NCBI GenBank assembly: GCA_963965975.1
Contig: OZ014416.1
Location: 6,448,001 to 6,512,000 of the forward strand
Reading direction: 5' to 3'
Length of the DNA stretch: 64,000 bases
DNA from: Xestospongia bergquistia
Taxonomy: Eukaryota; Porifera; Demospongiae; Haplosclerida; Petrosiidae
In this document: positions 13,571-25,929 of the stretch, piece after piece
How the letters are laid out: the number at the start of each line of letters is the position of its first letter
Numbering within the stretch: the first letter of the stretch is position 1
The notes under the pieces: model-generated
What the model was told of the DNA's origin: nothing
Databases searched by the model: none
Seen by the model: only the letters and a program-made list of their open reading frames with translations
Position numbers and translations under genes: made by a program

Positions 13571-15240
13571 AGGTTAGATCAAGTCAGTAAACTAGAGACT
13601 GCCTTCTCTGCGTACCCAATAAATACTCAACCTTTAGGATTAAAGCTTGCAGCCTGAGGTTCAGGCTGTCTCACTGCATGGTAAATCCCATTGATAATGA
13701 GTGTCCATATTGTTGTGCATTGTAGACAACTTAAAAGCATAGCCCATTTCTCCTACTGAAAAGAAAATGTTAATATTCTTTGTATATTAGCTAAAGCTAA
13801 TAAGCAGTTTTGATGCAAAAAGAATCAGAACAGCATATTCAAAGCAGTAAATGAAATCAAGCAAGATAGTTAAATATCTACATACGTATAGGTAGATATG
13901 TACAAGAGATCAAAATATGCTAATCTCAAATTATTCCACTGAGCTAGTGTAGCAATTATGCACCTCTATTCTGCAGCCATCAGAGTAAAAATCATATATT
14001 AACTCAAACTTGGAGTAAACCTATGAATAAAAAGCTGTAGCATGAATAAAATAGTTTTAGTCATTGTTACAAAAATTTTTGGTTGAATCAGCAACTTTGA
14101 AAATGTTAGGCTGATGTATTTGCCATTGATTGCCTACCAATGTATTTCTCTAAAGAGGAACTATATACTGACTAAACAATCCATGAATTTACCAATGGGA
14201 GGATTTGAAAGGGTGACTACATAAGAAGTACCTGCATGCTGCACATACATGTATATAAGTATAACATAATATATAATTTATATTTTTGTCTAACAACACA
14301 GTTAACAATAACAAACAGCACTTACATACTCTTAACCACAGACAATGATTGATTCGGAACCTTTCTTGCCTTTGTCTTTGCAAAAGTATTCAGTATATGT
14401 TATATTATTCATCACATGATAGTATGATATATATAAATGAGTGTGACTTAAATGATCTAAAAATATAGTGGGTCTTCCTCATTTATTACATAACAATAGA
14501 AGTGAATATATTCATGACATTTGTAAATGGGCTGTCATTATCCTCCCTACAGAGGTGTCACAAATGCATGTGTCACACTTTAAACCTTCTTAATAGTAAT
14601 ACAGTTACCTAAGACAATATCAAGACTACTGTAGAATTAATGTCTTTGAGCACATGTCAGACTTTATTTTTGCTTAATAATGTCTATGATTAGAATATAA
14701 AATTACATAAAAATAAAATATAAGATTTATTTTAATCATTTGGCAAAAATGCATTACAGAACATACTAATTCAAAAAGAAGTGCTATTTGATACATCAAT
14801 AGAGAATATTCATAGCATCCATCCGTTGTATTTACTGTGAACTCAAAAAGTCATTCAGCAAAGAAAAATGAAAAGATGTGATTACTGAAGTCACATTACT
14901 GATTACTGATCACAGCTTCATTATTTGCGTATTCTTGTCCTGTATATTATTACTATATTACTAGAGAGACAAGACAATATAAGAAAATAAATAAAATAAG
15001 AGAGAGATTTATTATGTATGGTCTTCATACTTTTAACATCATGATCACACACAACAACCAAATGTACTAAAGATATTTTCTAGTAAAAAAAGTACCACAA
15101 AGTTCTAAATTAATAACAATACAAGTTAAAATATGTCACCTTCTAATGTACATTCCAACTAAAATACATACTACACTTCATAATTATATTTACTGCTTTA
15201 CTATAAGATTATAGTAATACCTCTTTAGATCTATACCACT
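13571..15240. other. no gene recognised
   Basis: AT-rich sequence. Short open frames exist, but none has splice-site support or a recognisable domain. Confidence 0.4.
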
Positions 15241-15268
15241 GAGCAACATCTTAGAGAGAGAGAGAGAG

Positions 15269-15308
<40 letters not shown>

Positions 15309-18300
15309 CAGAGATAGAGAGAAAGACAAAAAGGTAATAATTGAGTTAGCTGTTGTTATATTTATAAATCTATGCATGATCATTCACACATGACACACAT
15401 GTCATCCTAGTAATTGTCAGTACATCATAATGTGATGTAAAGGTTTATAAAAATCAATGCTATACCTCAGTACTCATTCACACTACAGCTATGAGTGTGG
15501 TCGTGCATGGTTGAATTCAAATCCCACCTGCACCTATGTGACTTTAATTTTGTTACTATGAATTTACAAAGAACTCATCTAAATTAAAATCCTGTTTGGT
15601 GTCAGGTCAGATCTAGCACCAACTTGGCAATATAAAAATAAGTTATATTAAATTCATAGTAATAAAATTTTTTCACTTTGGGTGCTAAAGACCACACAGC
15701 AGAAGATATACTGGATATACCATAGATTTTTATTAAGATGGTTCTGTTTGCTAATATGTAAATATGGTCTATAAGATTTGTAACTAGTTAGTCTTTTTCT
15801 TCTTGACACTCATTTAATTATTTCCTATAAGTCATGTTCATGTGAGTTTGTACAATCCTCACAATCAACTCTCAATGGGTAAAGGCTATAGTGTTTGCTC
15901 TATCAGTCTGTTTGCCTGTTCATAAAAAAGTTTTGTTCTGAAGTTATAGTACTTTTCATTTCTTACCTGTCCTGAAAGGTCCTTGTATCCACACATATTT
16001 GACAGATATTAACATATCATGTGATTATTTCCTTGTTCTTCATAATTTGACTGTGAACTTCAAGTGAATTTACTATACAAATATCCTTAAGGAAATGTTA
16101 GAAACAAGTTGTAGATAACCTATATTGCCAATTGTCATACTTGTTGTATAGTTGTCATCATTACTTGCATATTTTTATTTTCATAGATGTTATCACATTC
16201 AGTTTGAAATAACCTTTGTTGCTTATTTTATTCAGCATATTTTCCTATAGTTGAAAGAATAGGAAAAATAATGACAGCTCTTTTTCTAAATTAAACTTGT
16301 TACTTTTAGTTCCAGTAATAAATACAGCAATAAAATATATACTAAAGCAATATATTCAGTATGTACCATATTGGAATCAACAAGTTTTTCTTCTTTCTGT
16401 TTAAATCTCTATTTTCTCTACATCTAGAGTATTGATAAATGATAGAAGTTCCTAAACAAAAAGATATACTTCATCATCTTCATCATACAAGTAAGTATTA
16501 AACAATCGTAATTATGATGTGTTATCAGCTGATCACTGAATCACTACAGTTGTTACAATGAAAATATTATGACTGACAACTAATAAATTTCTATAATGTA
16601 CTATTTTCTAATGAACTGAAAGCAAGTACACCAGATGAAGATAACAAACTTAAGTAAAAAAGTAATTAATGATGTGACAGCATCCTCCTCTCCTACATTG
16701 ATTAACGATTTCATAGTTGCAATCATTACTAATCAACAGCACTTCAAATGTGACAAGATTACACAAATGGAATAGATTATGATAACTGAAATATAAATAT
16801 GTTTCAGAATACATCTAGGTTTTCATATACATTGTAATGTTGAAGTCTACCTTTTTATGGAGCACTTGTTTCTATATGCAAGTGATCTAAATATTAGAAG
16901 GGATCTTTGCTGATACATGATCAATAGCTAAATCTGTCACTAACACTTACAACTATGAATAGAAAGGTTATTACTTCAGTGCACTGTCTAAAGTGTATCC
17001 TTAGTCTTTTGTTGCTTAGCAGCAGATATTAAAAACCTGACTTCCATTCTTGTTAAAATGTTTCTTAAAGGATGGTTTTGTCTGCACTAATAACTTTTGT
17101 TTTCGTTAAATGTCTGTCACATTTAATCATCACTGTATAAAGAGAAATCCTCTTCTGTGTAGCCTATATGTACAACAGAGCAGTATGACTCAATATCAAC
17201 ATTGTAGCACTGATATGTTTAATAAGTGAATTGATTAATGTTATACTTGGTATCTAAGAAGTTTACAAAATGTTTTAATTAGTTCTTACTATTTAAAAGA
17301 CAATATATAAAAGAGAGAAAAGAGCGATACATAGTTCATAATAAAACAGTACTACAAAAAATATCTAAATTTATAACAGTACATGTTATTGGTTATATAT
17401 AGTTTGTTATAGCCATCAAATAGAGAGAGAAAGAGAAGATAAACATCTGGTTAGCTGATAAGCTAATGTTTATTATTATAGATCTATGTATGATTACTTA
17501 GACACATGACACATAGGCACTCATCATCCTAGCATTTGCCAATATATTGTGATGTGATGCTACGTTTCATAAAACAAAATCAATGGTATGTCTCAGTGTA
17601 AATGAATCATCACATCCTATAGCTTTATGTTGTGATCCTGGTGGAATTTAGAACCCATTTTGGTACCATATAAATGACTATAATTTCATTACTATGAATT
17701 AAAAGTAATAACTAGCCCAAACTTTAATAGCTAAAATAAAAAAAAAATCAGTTGGATGCGAAGTACCCAATTGGTACAAAACAATGTGTTCTTTTTAAAT
17801 TCATAGTGATAAAATTAAAATTTTTCACTTGGGTGCTAAAGACCGCACAACATGAAGATGCACTGGACATGTCACTGATTTATAATGAGATAACTCTATT
17901 GACTATAATGTGGTCTATAAATTATACAATTATTTGTAGTTTTTTTTTCAATTTGATACTCATAACATTGTTTCTTACAAGTCATGTTCATGTCAATTTG
18001 TACATGTGTTTAAATGTGTTCCATTAACAATAACAATTATTAATAGTTACAAGTTACTAAATCTTTGTATTCACATGTATTTCACAAATAATAACAACTC
18101 TCATAATTATTTCCTTACTCTTTGTCATTTGATTGTGAACTATTTTCTGTTGCAACTTTTTAAGTGACTTAATTTAACAAATAGCCTAAAAGAACTGTTA
18201 CTTCTAGGATAAATGTTCATGTCACATCCATAGTGTGTTAATAATTGTCATAACTGTAGTTTAGCTATCACTATAACTTGCATACTTTAATAGATGTCAT

Positions 18301-18680
18301 TATATTACATCAGTTTCAAACAACTTATGTGCTTATTTTATTCAGCACATTTTCATTCTTTGATTACTAACTAAGTAGCAAAATTTGCACTTGACATAGT
18401 TGTTAGAAACTACTGCTTTGTATTAAAATGAAAGATGAACTTAAGTAAACAAGTAATTAATAATGTGACAGCATCCACCTTTCCTACATTGATTAATAGT
18501 ATTCATAGTTGCAATATTACAATAAAGATACATTGTTATTATCACACATAACAAAATTACACAAATGAGATAGATAGGGTTGAAGTCTGCCTTTTTATGG
18601 AGCACTTGTTTCTATATGTAAGAGATCTAAACTAGAAGGGATTTTGCTGATTCATTTAAATCTGTTCTAAATCAGTATCT
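15240..18680. repeat. tandem segmental duplication of about 2 kb, diverged
   Basis: Segment 15240-16960 and segment 17400-18680 share a series of collinear blocks. Examples are the text before 'gggtgctaaagacc' (15680 and 17830), 'cctacattgattaa' (16690 and 18480) and 'tttttatggagcacttgttt' (16850 and 18590). The offset shrinks from about 2.1 to 1.8 kb through indels. A third partial copy lies at 22245-22450, and a trace at 43205-43280. No protein-coding signal is seen inside. Confidence 0.65.
15253..15330. repeat. (GA)n microsatellite
   Basis: Nearly uninterrupted GA dinucleotides with a few GACA and GATA interruptions. A weaker GA tract lies in the paralogous position near 17420. Confidence 0.9.
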
Positions 18681-18689
18681 AAGAGGCTC

Positions 18690-19860
18690 TAACTCCTTAG
18701 CTAAACACATAGTAGTCAACATTAACTATAAAATAGTATTCTTAGTAACTATCTGTGTGTTCTTGTATATTATATAAATCCATTTCAACATAACATGTGA
18801 CTCTTAATTCAAATTGATCTTTACGTTTTTCCTCAAGATGAGAGTGAATGACAACATGGTCTTTGACTTATATGTCAAACCAATCTAACAGATTTTCAAC
18901 TATGGATTTATTAAAACAATCAGCCTTTGTTATAGTTTATCCTCTAATCAATTAAGTCTAAAAGAAGTCGGTAAGTATTTATATCTGATCATCATCTATA
19001 TAATGTACATTGAATACATACACATGTAACGGATAAATACATGAATGCTTTAAATTTTAAGTCAGTTGAATTGATTTCACTAGTTGCCATGGAGACTAAA
19101 TGCATAAATGCAGTTGAGATAAGCTGCATATTTGTAATGAAATTTTAAAATGAGTTCCATCTGTATTTTAAAATAGACAATTGTTAAATCATCCTTTAAA
19201 GGAAAGATGAATATTCAAGACTTTCTATAAAAAAATTTACAGAGATAGAGTTCAATTCATCAGGTCATATTATCACTATTGTTAATTAAACCATCTAAAA
19301 GTTTCTCTCATTTTCATGAGACCTCCATAGGATGGTATTGAATATAAGAGACAATGTCTATATTCACTTTAGACATCATATTTTTCAATGTATGACAAAA
19401 ACGACAGGACATTTAACAGTTACATATGTTTATTTACAGCAGATCACTCATTTGGCTTTTACTATGCATGCAAAAGGAGTCTACCACTAGTCTAGAATGC
19501 ACATGGCTGTTCTATTCTATTCTATTCCGTGGAATGTAATGAGAACACTAATCTCTATTATGTCAGATACAATTTGAAATGAAGCTTTACAGTAAACATT
19601 TACCTCAATATCATGTATAGTTTAGTGACCAAAACAACTATATAAATTATAATAGTGTAATTGTATACTTGAATGTTAATAGGTTAGTTGAATATATGTA
19701 ACTTAAAAAGTATAAATGATATTTAAAGCAAATACAAATGATCTTACTAGTGTTAATAACAAAATAACTATTAATATCCTAAAAGTTATGGTTGATTTTG
19801 ATATGTACAAGCATGTATATTAGTATAGTTCTTTACTTTGTGTCATCGTGTGTTGTTAAT
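18690..19860. other. no gene recognised
   Basis: AT-rich sequence with no exon chain that I can support. An imperfect X-box-like palindrome, GTTGCCATGGAGAC, lies at 19083-19096. Confidence 0.35.
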
Positions 19861-19862
19861 AG

Positions 19863-20142
19863 ATGTTACAAGATATACCCTTTGATCCTGGCAGCTTCAG
19901 AGATTGCATCCCCCACTTAATTAATGATGACTTATTCGTTAGACCAAGTGGGAAAGCATGTATGTTACTAAACAAATACTTTTGATAATGTGACTATCTT
20001 TACTTTAATTTTATATATTATAGGCAATATTACAATACAAGGGATTAAACTAGGTAATTTAACAACAGCAGTTAGTAACTTTACTCACTTTAATTTCATG
20101 TAGATATCACTCATCTTGACAATGTCACTGAGAGACTATCTG
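19863..20142 (+). CDS. unassigned short exon chain
   Basis: Three small exons fit together: 19863-19959 (97 nt, opening with ATG after an AG), 20024-20053 (30 nt) and 20104-20142 (39 nt). All three junctions are GT/AG and all are phase 1, giving a continuous frame. It begins MLQDIPFDPGSFRDCIPHL and continues through 'CNITIQGIKLDITHLDNV' to a donor at 20143. The family is not recognised and no further exon was found. A diverged duplicate of the first exon and its flank lies at 21700-21780. It could be the edge of a larger gene, or a relic. Confidence 0.4.
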
Positions 20143-20849
20143 GTAAGTTTGAATTTGACAGGTGGAGTTCATAAAGATAATTAAAATATTCTTTTAGCGG
20201 GCGTGATAGCACACGTTAAAATGCTGTGACCATAGATAGTATAGACGTATTGAAAACAGATCACGTGATCCCATAGAACTGAATAAACTTTCGCAAACGC
20301 ACTCCGTGTCCAAAGAAATCAATTAATTTTTATTACCTGGCATTTTAAACTGGACACAGTCTTACCTGTAAAGACATTAGTGTCATTTTTATTAATCAAC
20401 ATATTATCTATATATTTTTCTTTAGATTTATTATATTATTAAAAATAGTTAATAATACAAACATTCACTTTTAAATTACTTATTTTACAATGAAAATAGC
20501 ACTAAAAATACTTATTTAGCTATTTCTTCTTACAGCAAGTTTACCACTAAAAGATTTAGGATGAATTATTTAGAACAAATAAGAAGACATTGGTTTAGAC
20601 TGTTTATGTTAATAAAGTTGTGCTATTCTTACGGAAAAACACTAAAACAACGTAAGATATAGATCCACTTTAGGACTATAGCCATTGTTTTAAGTCATTT
20701 GGAGATAAATGACAAATTGTTATCTAAAGATTAAAAATTGCTGTGTTGGTTTAGCTTGTTATTATTTGCTTTGGCCATCTCCTATCACAAATATGGAAGA
20801 TACAAAATATGCGCACATATTCAATAGAAAATTAAAGGGTAACTGAAAT

Positions 20850-21290
20850 GCGTATTTTGAAATTTTTGAAACCTGTTTATTCGTTAAATAATAATATGAT
20901 AACATGTAAACCTTACTATACATTGATGACATATGGTTGAATTCATTTGATAAAATGATAGCGAGTTTGTCTGTGTGGGGAAATGAGTAAAGGATGGTAC
21001 TTTGGAAGTGATTGTGTTGTTAAAGTTTGAGTCGTATGTTATTGTACTTTGGACAGAACAGGACAAAATGAGGTACATCTTCCACTGAATTTGTGTTACA
21101 AAGGGTACATGGTCTATCCTTTAGAGGAACATGAAAACACCCCCTCTCAACTGCTAGGGGCAGACAACCCCCACGTATGGCTGCCATAGTCCAACGTCTC
21201 TTCGCAGTCATGTTGGCAAGCACATAACTATACTCTGTCCGAGTTGAGAAAAGCCACCCAGACGTGTGAATAACTTCAATAATTTGTAAT
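20850..21290 (-). pseudogene. LINE 3' end, reverse-transcriptase C-terminus
   Basis: An open frame at 21020-21223 and its extension toward 21280 reads 'MTAKRRWTMAAIRGGCLPL' and then 'CTLCNTNSVEDVPHFVLFCP', a C-x2-C...H...C cluster typical of the C-terminal tail of many non-LTR retrotransposons. The frame breaks at about 21020, and the next block continues in another frame (20884-21010, 'FPHTDKLA' and similar). No upstream reverse-transcriptase core is visible nearby, so this is a truncated, decayed insertion, as is usual for 5'-truncated LINEs. Confidence 0.7.
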
Positions 21291-21689
21291 AATTAACTTC
21301 CTTTCAGATGGGTATATAAGAGAAAAGTAAGACTGTACTACAGAAAGCACAGATCAATTCCCAAGGTTTTTAATTGTATCTCTTCCAAAGTTAATTTATT
21401 ACGTTCATGCTCCTTTCCATTCCTTGTCTGCTTTGTCTTGTTTGTCATTCCTTGTGTTACTGTGACTGTGACCCCTAACATTATCAGTAAAATTAATTGT
21501 CAGATAAATAATAATTACTTCAAATAAATATTCATTATAAAGTAACACTTATTTAAAGTAAAAATTCAAAAATACTACATGCTCGTTTCAGAAGAAACAG
21601 GACCACTGCAAGTTATAAAGGTTATGCTTGTCAGGTGAGATGGACAAGGAGTGTAGCGGAAGTACATGGGCGTTTCCAATCCCGGTTAC

Positions 21690-22230
21690 GTAGTCTATCG
21701 TGTGTTGTTAATAGATATTACGAGATATATCATATACCCTTTGATCCTGGCATATAGAAAGATCAGCTTCAAAGATAGTCTCGTCGGTAACAAGACCTAC
21801 TCACAAGCGAAAGTACGTCTGGTCACACGAGTTGACTTTTGTGTCCCAAGTAGCGCGGATGTTGTTATGCAATTAGATGATGTTGGTATTCAATAAAATC
21901 GATGAAGTTGCTAAAGAATTTGGATTTACTCTCAAAGAGAAATAAAAAATTACAAATGAGTTTCTCTATTTTTTTGGTGAAGCTTCTCTGGTTGCATTTC
22001 AAGTTTCTCATTGCTTAGCACATCTACAACTATGGAATATAGACAGGAATATTCATCGTTCTTATTTCTTATAATTACATGATCTTTGGGTTTACTGCAT
22101 AGGTTAGAGCAGCAGGAGTAGGAAATTTCTTGAAGAGTAGCCATGCATACTCTTTCACACCTACTTAAATTTAATGATTTCATATTTCACACCACTTCTA
22201 ATTGCATACCAACACTCACGCCACATTCCT
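21690..22230. repeat. dispersed repeat, related to 31490-31625
   Basis: The block 'gacctactc(a/g)caagcgaaa' followed by '..tgcaattaga' occurs at 21800-21880 and 31510-31595. 'gagtgttggtatgcaattag' occurs at 31567 and inverted at about 22203-22222. No coding frame is conserved. Possibly a SINE or a non-autonomous element. Confidence 0.45.
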
Positions 22231-22499
22231 TACTGGGAACATCAACTCATCTTCAAGTGAATTAACTTAACAAATAGCCTTAAAGAACTGTTACTAGCAA
22301 GAAAAAAACTGTTTATGTCGTATCCATTATAGTTAAACTACATCATCAATTGTCACACCTGAGGTACCGGTATAGCTGCTATAATAACTTGTATCTTTAT
22401 AGATGCTATGATATTTCATCAGTTTGAAACAACCTCTATTGTTCTGTTGGCTTCCTTTTCAAATGTGTATATAAATCCTTGATCTGTCTTTGTATTTAA

Positions 22500-24310
22500 A
22501 TTAATAAACCCTTCACTATAGTTGTATAAGGCAACAATGAGATGTTACATTAGAAAACATGCATTAAAGAGTAACATTTGGTACAGACTAACATTGAGAT
22601 GGTACATAGTAAACCATTAAATTGGAATGTTACATTAGAACACAGTATAGGATATCATTAGTTACATTAAGACACATTAGAGTGTACAGTATAATTATGC
22701 AATAACACAGTATCAGTTAGTAGGGTAAAATTGGGATGTGTACTTTAGGAAACAGTACAAGGCAATTGTGATTTTACTGACATTAGGACACAGCAGGTTA
22801 ACATATCACATTATGATAGGGCACAATATAGGGTAACAATGGTAACAGTAAAGGGTAACATTAGGATACTACATTAAGATACAATACAGGATAACGTTTG
22901 TATGTTACAAGCGACAATAAGATGTAATAGGATAACATTAATTGGGAAATTTTGTAACATTGGGATATTAAATTAGGACACAATAGAGTAACATTGGAAC
23001 ATTACATTAGGACACAGTATAGGGTAACATTGGTTATAATAGGACACAGTATAGGGTAACATTGGTTATATTAGGACACAGTATAGGGTAACATTGGTTA
23101 TATTAGGACACAGTATAGGGTAACATTGGTTATATTAGGACACAGTATAGAGTAACATTGGAACATTACATTAGGACACAGTATAGGGTAACATTGGTTA
23201 CATTAGGACACAGTATAGGGTAACATTGGTTATATTAGGACACAGTATAGGGTAACATTGGTTATATTAGGACACAAAATAGGAACAGTAAATAGAGAGC
23301 ACAATAATAATAAAAGGTAACATTAATGTATTAGGACATAATGATCAGGAGACTCAACATTACAAAGAAATATTGAATGGGAGGATTACTTATACATTGG
23401 AATAAAGTTGCGAGGAAGATTATATAGGATGACATGGTTAGGGAAGACTCCACAGTGCTATTAATACAGGAGAAAACAGACATTATTGGATTTTAGGACA
23501 ACATAAAAAGGAGGGTTACGTGACATTATGACACAGTAAACTAATAGATGAGGGCTATATCTGGATGAAGTGGACATTATCACGCAATGAAAAAGAGGAT
23601 TTCGCTCATTAAAGGACAGTGATAATACATTAGAACATAATGACAACTGGTATATTGAGAGTGAATAGATAGGAAAAGTACATTAACAAGTATAGTAAAA
23701 TACATTGGGTAACATTATGACACAGGTAATGTGAGGATTGTATTAGAGGAATAGGGGTACACAAAGACAGAATAGAAAGGAGGACTATATTGTGGTATTG
23801 ACAATTGTAACCAACATGTTATCAATAGTGAATTAATATGGCATGATAATAGATTGCACCTTGGAGTAAGAGGAATATAACAGCAGTGTTATATTTTGGG
23901 ACAATCAACATGAAAATTGTATTGGAGGAACACAGTGAACAATAGGATTACACTAACACACACAACATCACAGTGAGCATGCAGGAGGGCATACTAGGCA
24001 ATATAATGTATATGTGTGGTTATATATATACATGAGGTTACATTATAGAGAGAAGGACTAGTACGTAACAATAGAGTGGTTGTGTTGATTTTGCAATGAA
24101 GAGTCAAGAAAGGCTGATGTTAAGGGACAGTATATGGGAATTAGAAGTGAACATACATGAGGATATTATGTTAATATACAATGAGAAGAAGGGTTGCATT
24201 AGGACAAAGAGGAAAGAAAAGTTACATATAGAATAGTGTTAGGAAGACAATACACTGTACATAAGGGAACACAGTGAACAGAAGGTTAACTAAACTGTAG
24301 AATATTCATG
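22500..24310. repeat. decayed satellite with a 32-bp tandem core
   Basis: At 22980-23280 a 32-bp unit (ggacacagtatagggtaaca, then ttggttatatta) repeats about nine times with few changes. Degenerate forms of the same words (taggacac, gggtaacatt) spread over the whole 1.8 kb, suggesting an old satellite with a recently re-amplified core. Not a CRISPR array: no unique spacers, and the host is eukaryotic. Confidence 0.8.
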
Positions 24311-24839
24311 TGAACACCAACTCAAAACTAGAAATCTCCTTAAAAGTTAAAAATAAGGTTTGTTGGTTAATGTATGCATACATAATTGTGATTAAAGTTA
24401 CTCTGACCAAATTAGTAACTGTTCATTTTGTAGACATAGCTTTGTTTACATCTTTGTGACAAAAAACATCCTATGAGATGTTCAGTAATAAATAAGACTT
24501 TATTACAGTAATAGAATAACAGCATTATTATAGAGATAGTTAAAAAAATGTTAATCATTCACAACAGTTATCAGAGAACGTCATTATTTCTCATCATATC
24601 ATAGATTATTATTAATAACATCCACTATTATTAAATGTCATATATTACTTACAAGATGTTAGTGAGTCTGAAAGAGCCTTGACAACAAACATTCCTCTAT
24701 ATATAGAAAGGAAAAGGCAAACACATTATTGACACATTCTTATACAATAGTCACTATTCAATTTTTCAATTTTATGTGTATATTTAATAACATTATGTCT
24801 TCTGTTCTTATGTTTTTCTTTTTGGTTATATTTGATTCA

Positions 24840-25090
24840 TTAGAAGAACTCCACAAAAAGTGACCTAAATGTTAGGGATTTGTAGTTGGGGGCATGCTAT
24901 TGGTATTGATATTAGAGAACTAGATTCTTTAGATTTTTCCATTAAGTGTGATGTTGACAGATTTTCCAAAGTACTACAACTTTGGATGGAAAGAAAGACT
25001 AAACCTGTTACTTGGAATACCATTTTAGAAGTTATAGGAAGTCCACCTATACAAAATTTGTGATGGAGATAGAGAAATTTTAGAATGTAA
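24840..25090 (+). pseudogene. DEATH-domain exon fragment
   Basis: After an AG at about 24843 the homologous exon start contains two in-frame stops. The frame then shifts into a good DEATH-domain segment, 'WGHAIGIDIRELDSLDF' followed by 'KVLQLWMERKTKPVTWNTI' (24893-25035). Just after 'IGSPPIQN' the frame shifts again before the donor near 25087. The DEATH fold is a six-helix homotypic interaction module of apoptosis and immune adaptors. It corresponds to the intact exon 54850-55140 and to the broken minus-strand copy at 49075-49897. Those breaks make a functional protein unlikely. Confidence 0.7.
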
Positions 25091-25292
25091 GTACTTATAT
25101 AATATTCCAAGTAATGGAAGATAATTGAAATTTTGTTAAATTGTATATTTTTGGCTTCACCTAACAAGTGCATTGCAAAACATAACTTTTTGTGGTAGCT
25201 AATAAGAGATTTTAAAATTTTTTAGCAGTGATAATTTACTCATTGGCTTTGTAAGCTATTAAAATATCATTTTTTTATACTGTTATTTATGT

Positions 25293-25824
25293 AGCTAAGA
25301 CAAAGGGAATCAGTAATATTTTTGATAAAGACATCTTGAAACTGTTGACCACTACTGATGTGGATGAAAGAGTTAGTGAGACTGTCACTGAGAGCAGTAA
25401 TTAATAATGTTAGTGGTTAGTTCATCATGACTATAATTAGTGGATAGATGATGTACATTATTATTATTAAAATTTTAGAGATTATTATAATAGTTACTGA
25501 ATTACTAGTTACTTCACATCCTTCACTTATAATAGTTGCCTTAGAATATGAGATTATTGAAACTATTATTGACAATAGTAAGACTATTACTGGTAAGTTA
25601 ATGTTATAATATTTGGCTAAACAGATAATATATACATTAGAGAAATTAGATCATATTATTTACTTTAAAGCAAACATACTTACTGCATTTATGCTCTTCA
25701 CAATATAGAAGTCAATAAAAGTGTGAGTGAGTCTATTACAGATGACAATAACATTGTTAATGTTAAGTTTGTTATCATAATAAATAGTGGAACAGTGATA
25801 GATAATTTTATCTACAATTCTTGT
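25293..25824 (+). pseudogene. possible linker exons downstream of the DEATH fragment
   Basis: Three open stretches follow with plausible junctions: after AG at 25292 (AKTKGISNIFDKDILKLL..., ending in a stop), about 25496-25584 ending at GTAAGT, and 25709-25826 ending at GTAAGT. They are hydrophilic and Ser/Thr/acid-rich, like the linker exons between DEATH and CARD in the gene at 52256. No CARD follows. Weak evidence. Confidence 0.25.
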
Positions 25825-25929
25825 AAGTAATTGACAAATCATATTGCTTAAAATGAGGTGAATAAATAATTTATAAAATATATTTGTCAGATTTATTATT
25901 AAACTCCATTTTAAAGGCAGACATTCAAG

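Noticed and set aside
22980-23280. CRISPR-like regular repeats
   Set aside because: Units are directly adjacent without unique spacers, and spliced genes show a eukaryote.
24865-25173. 102-codon minus-strand frame
   Set aside because: Antisense shadow of the DEATH-domain fragment on the plus strand.
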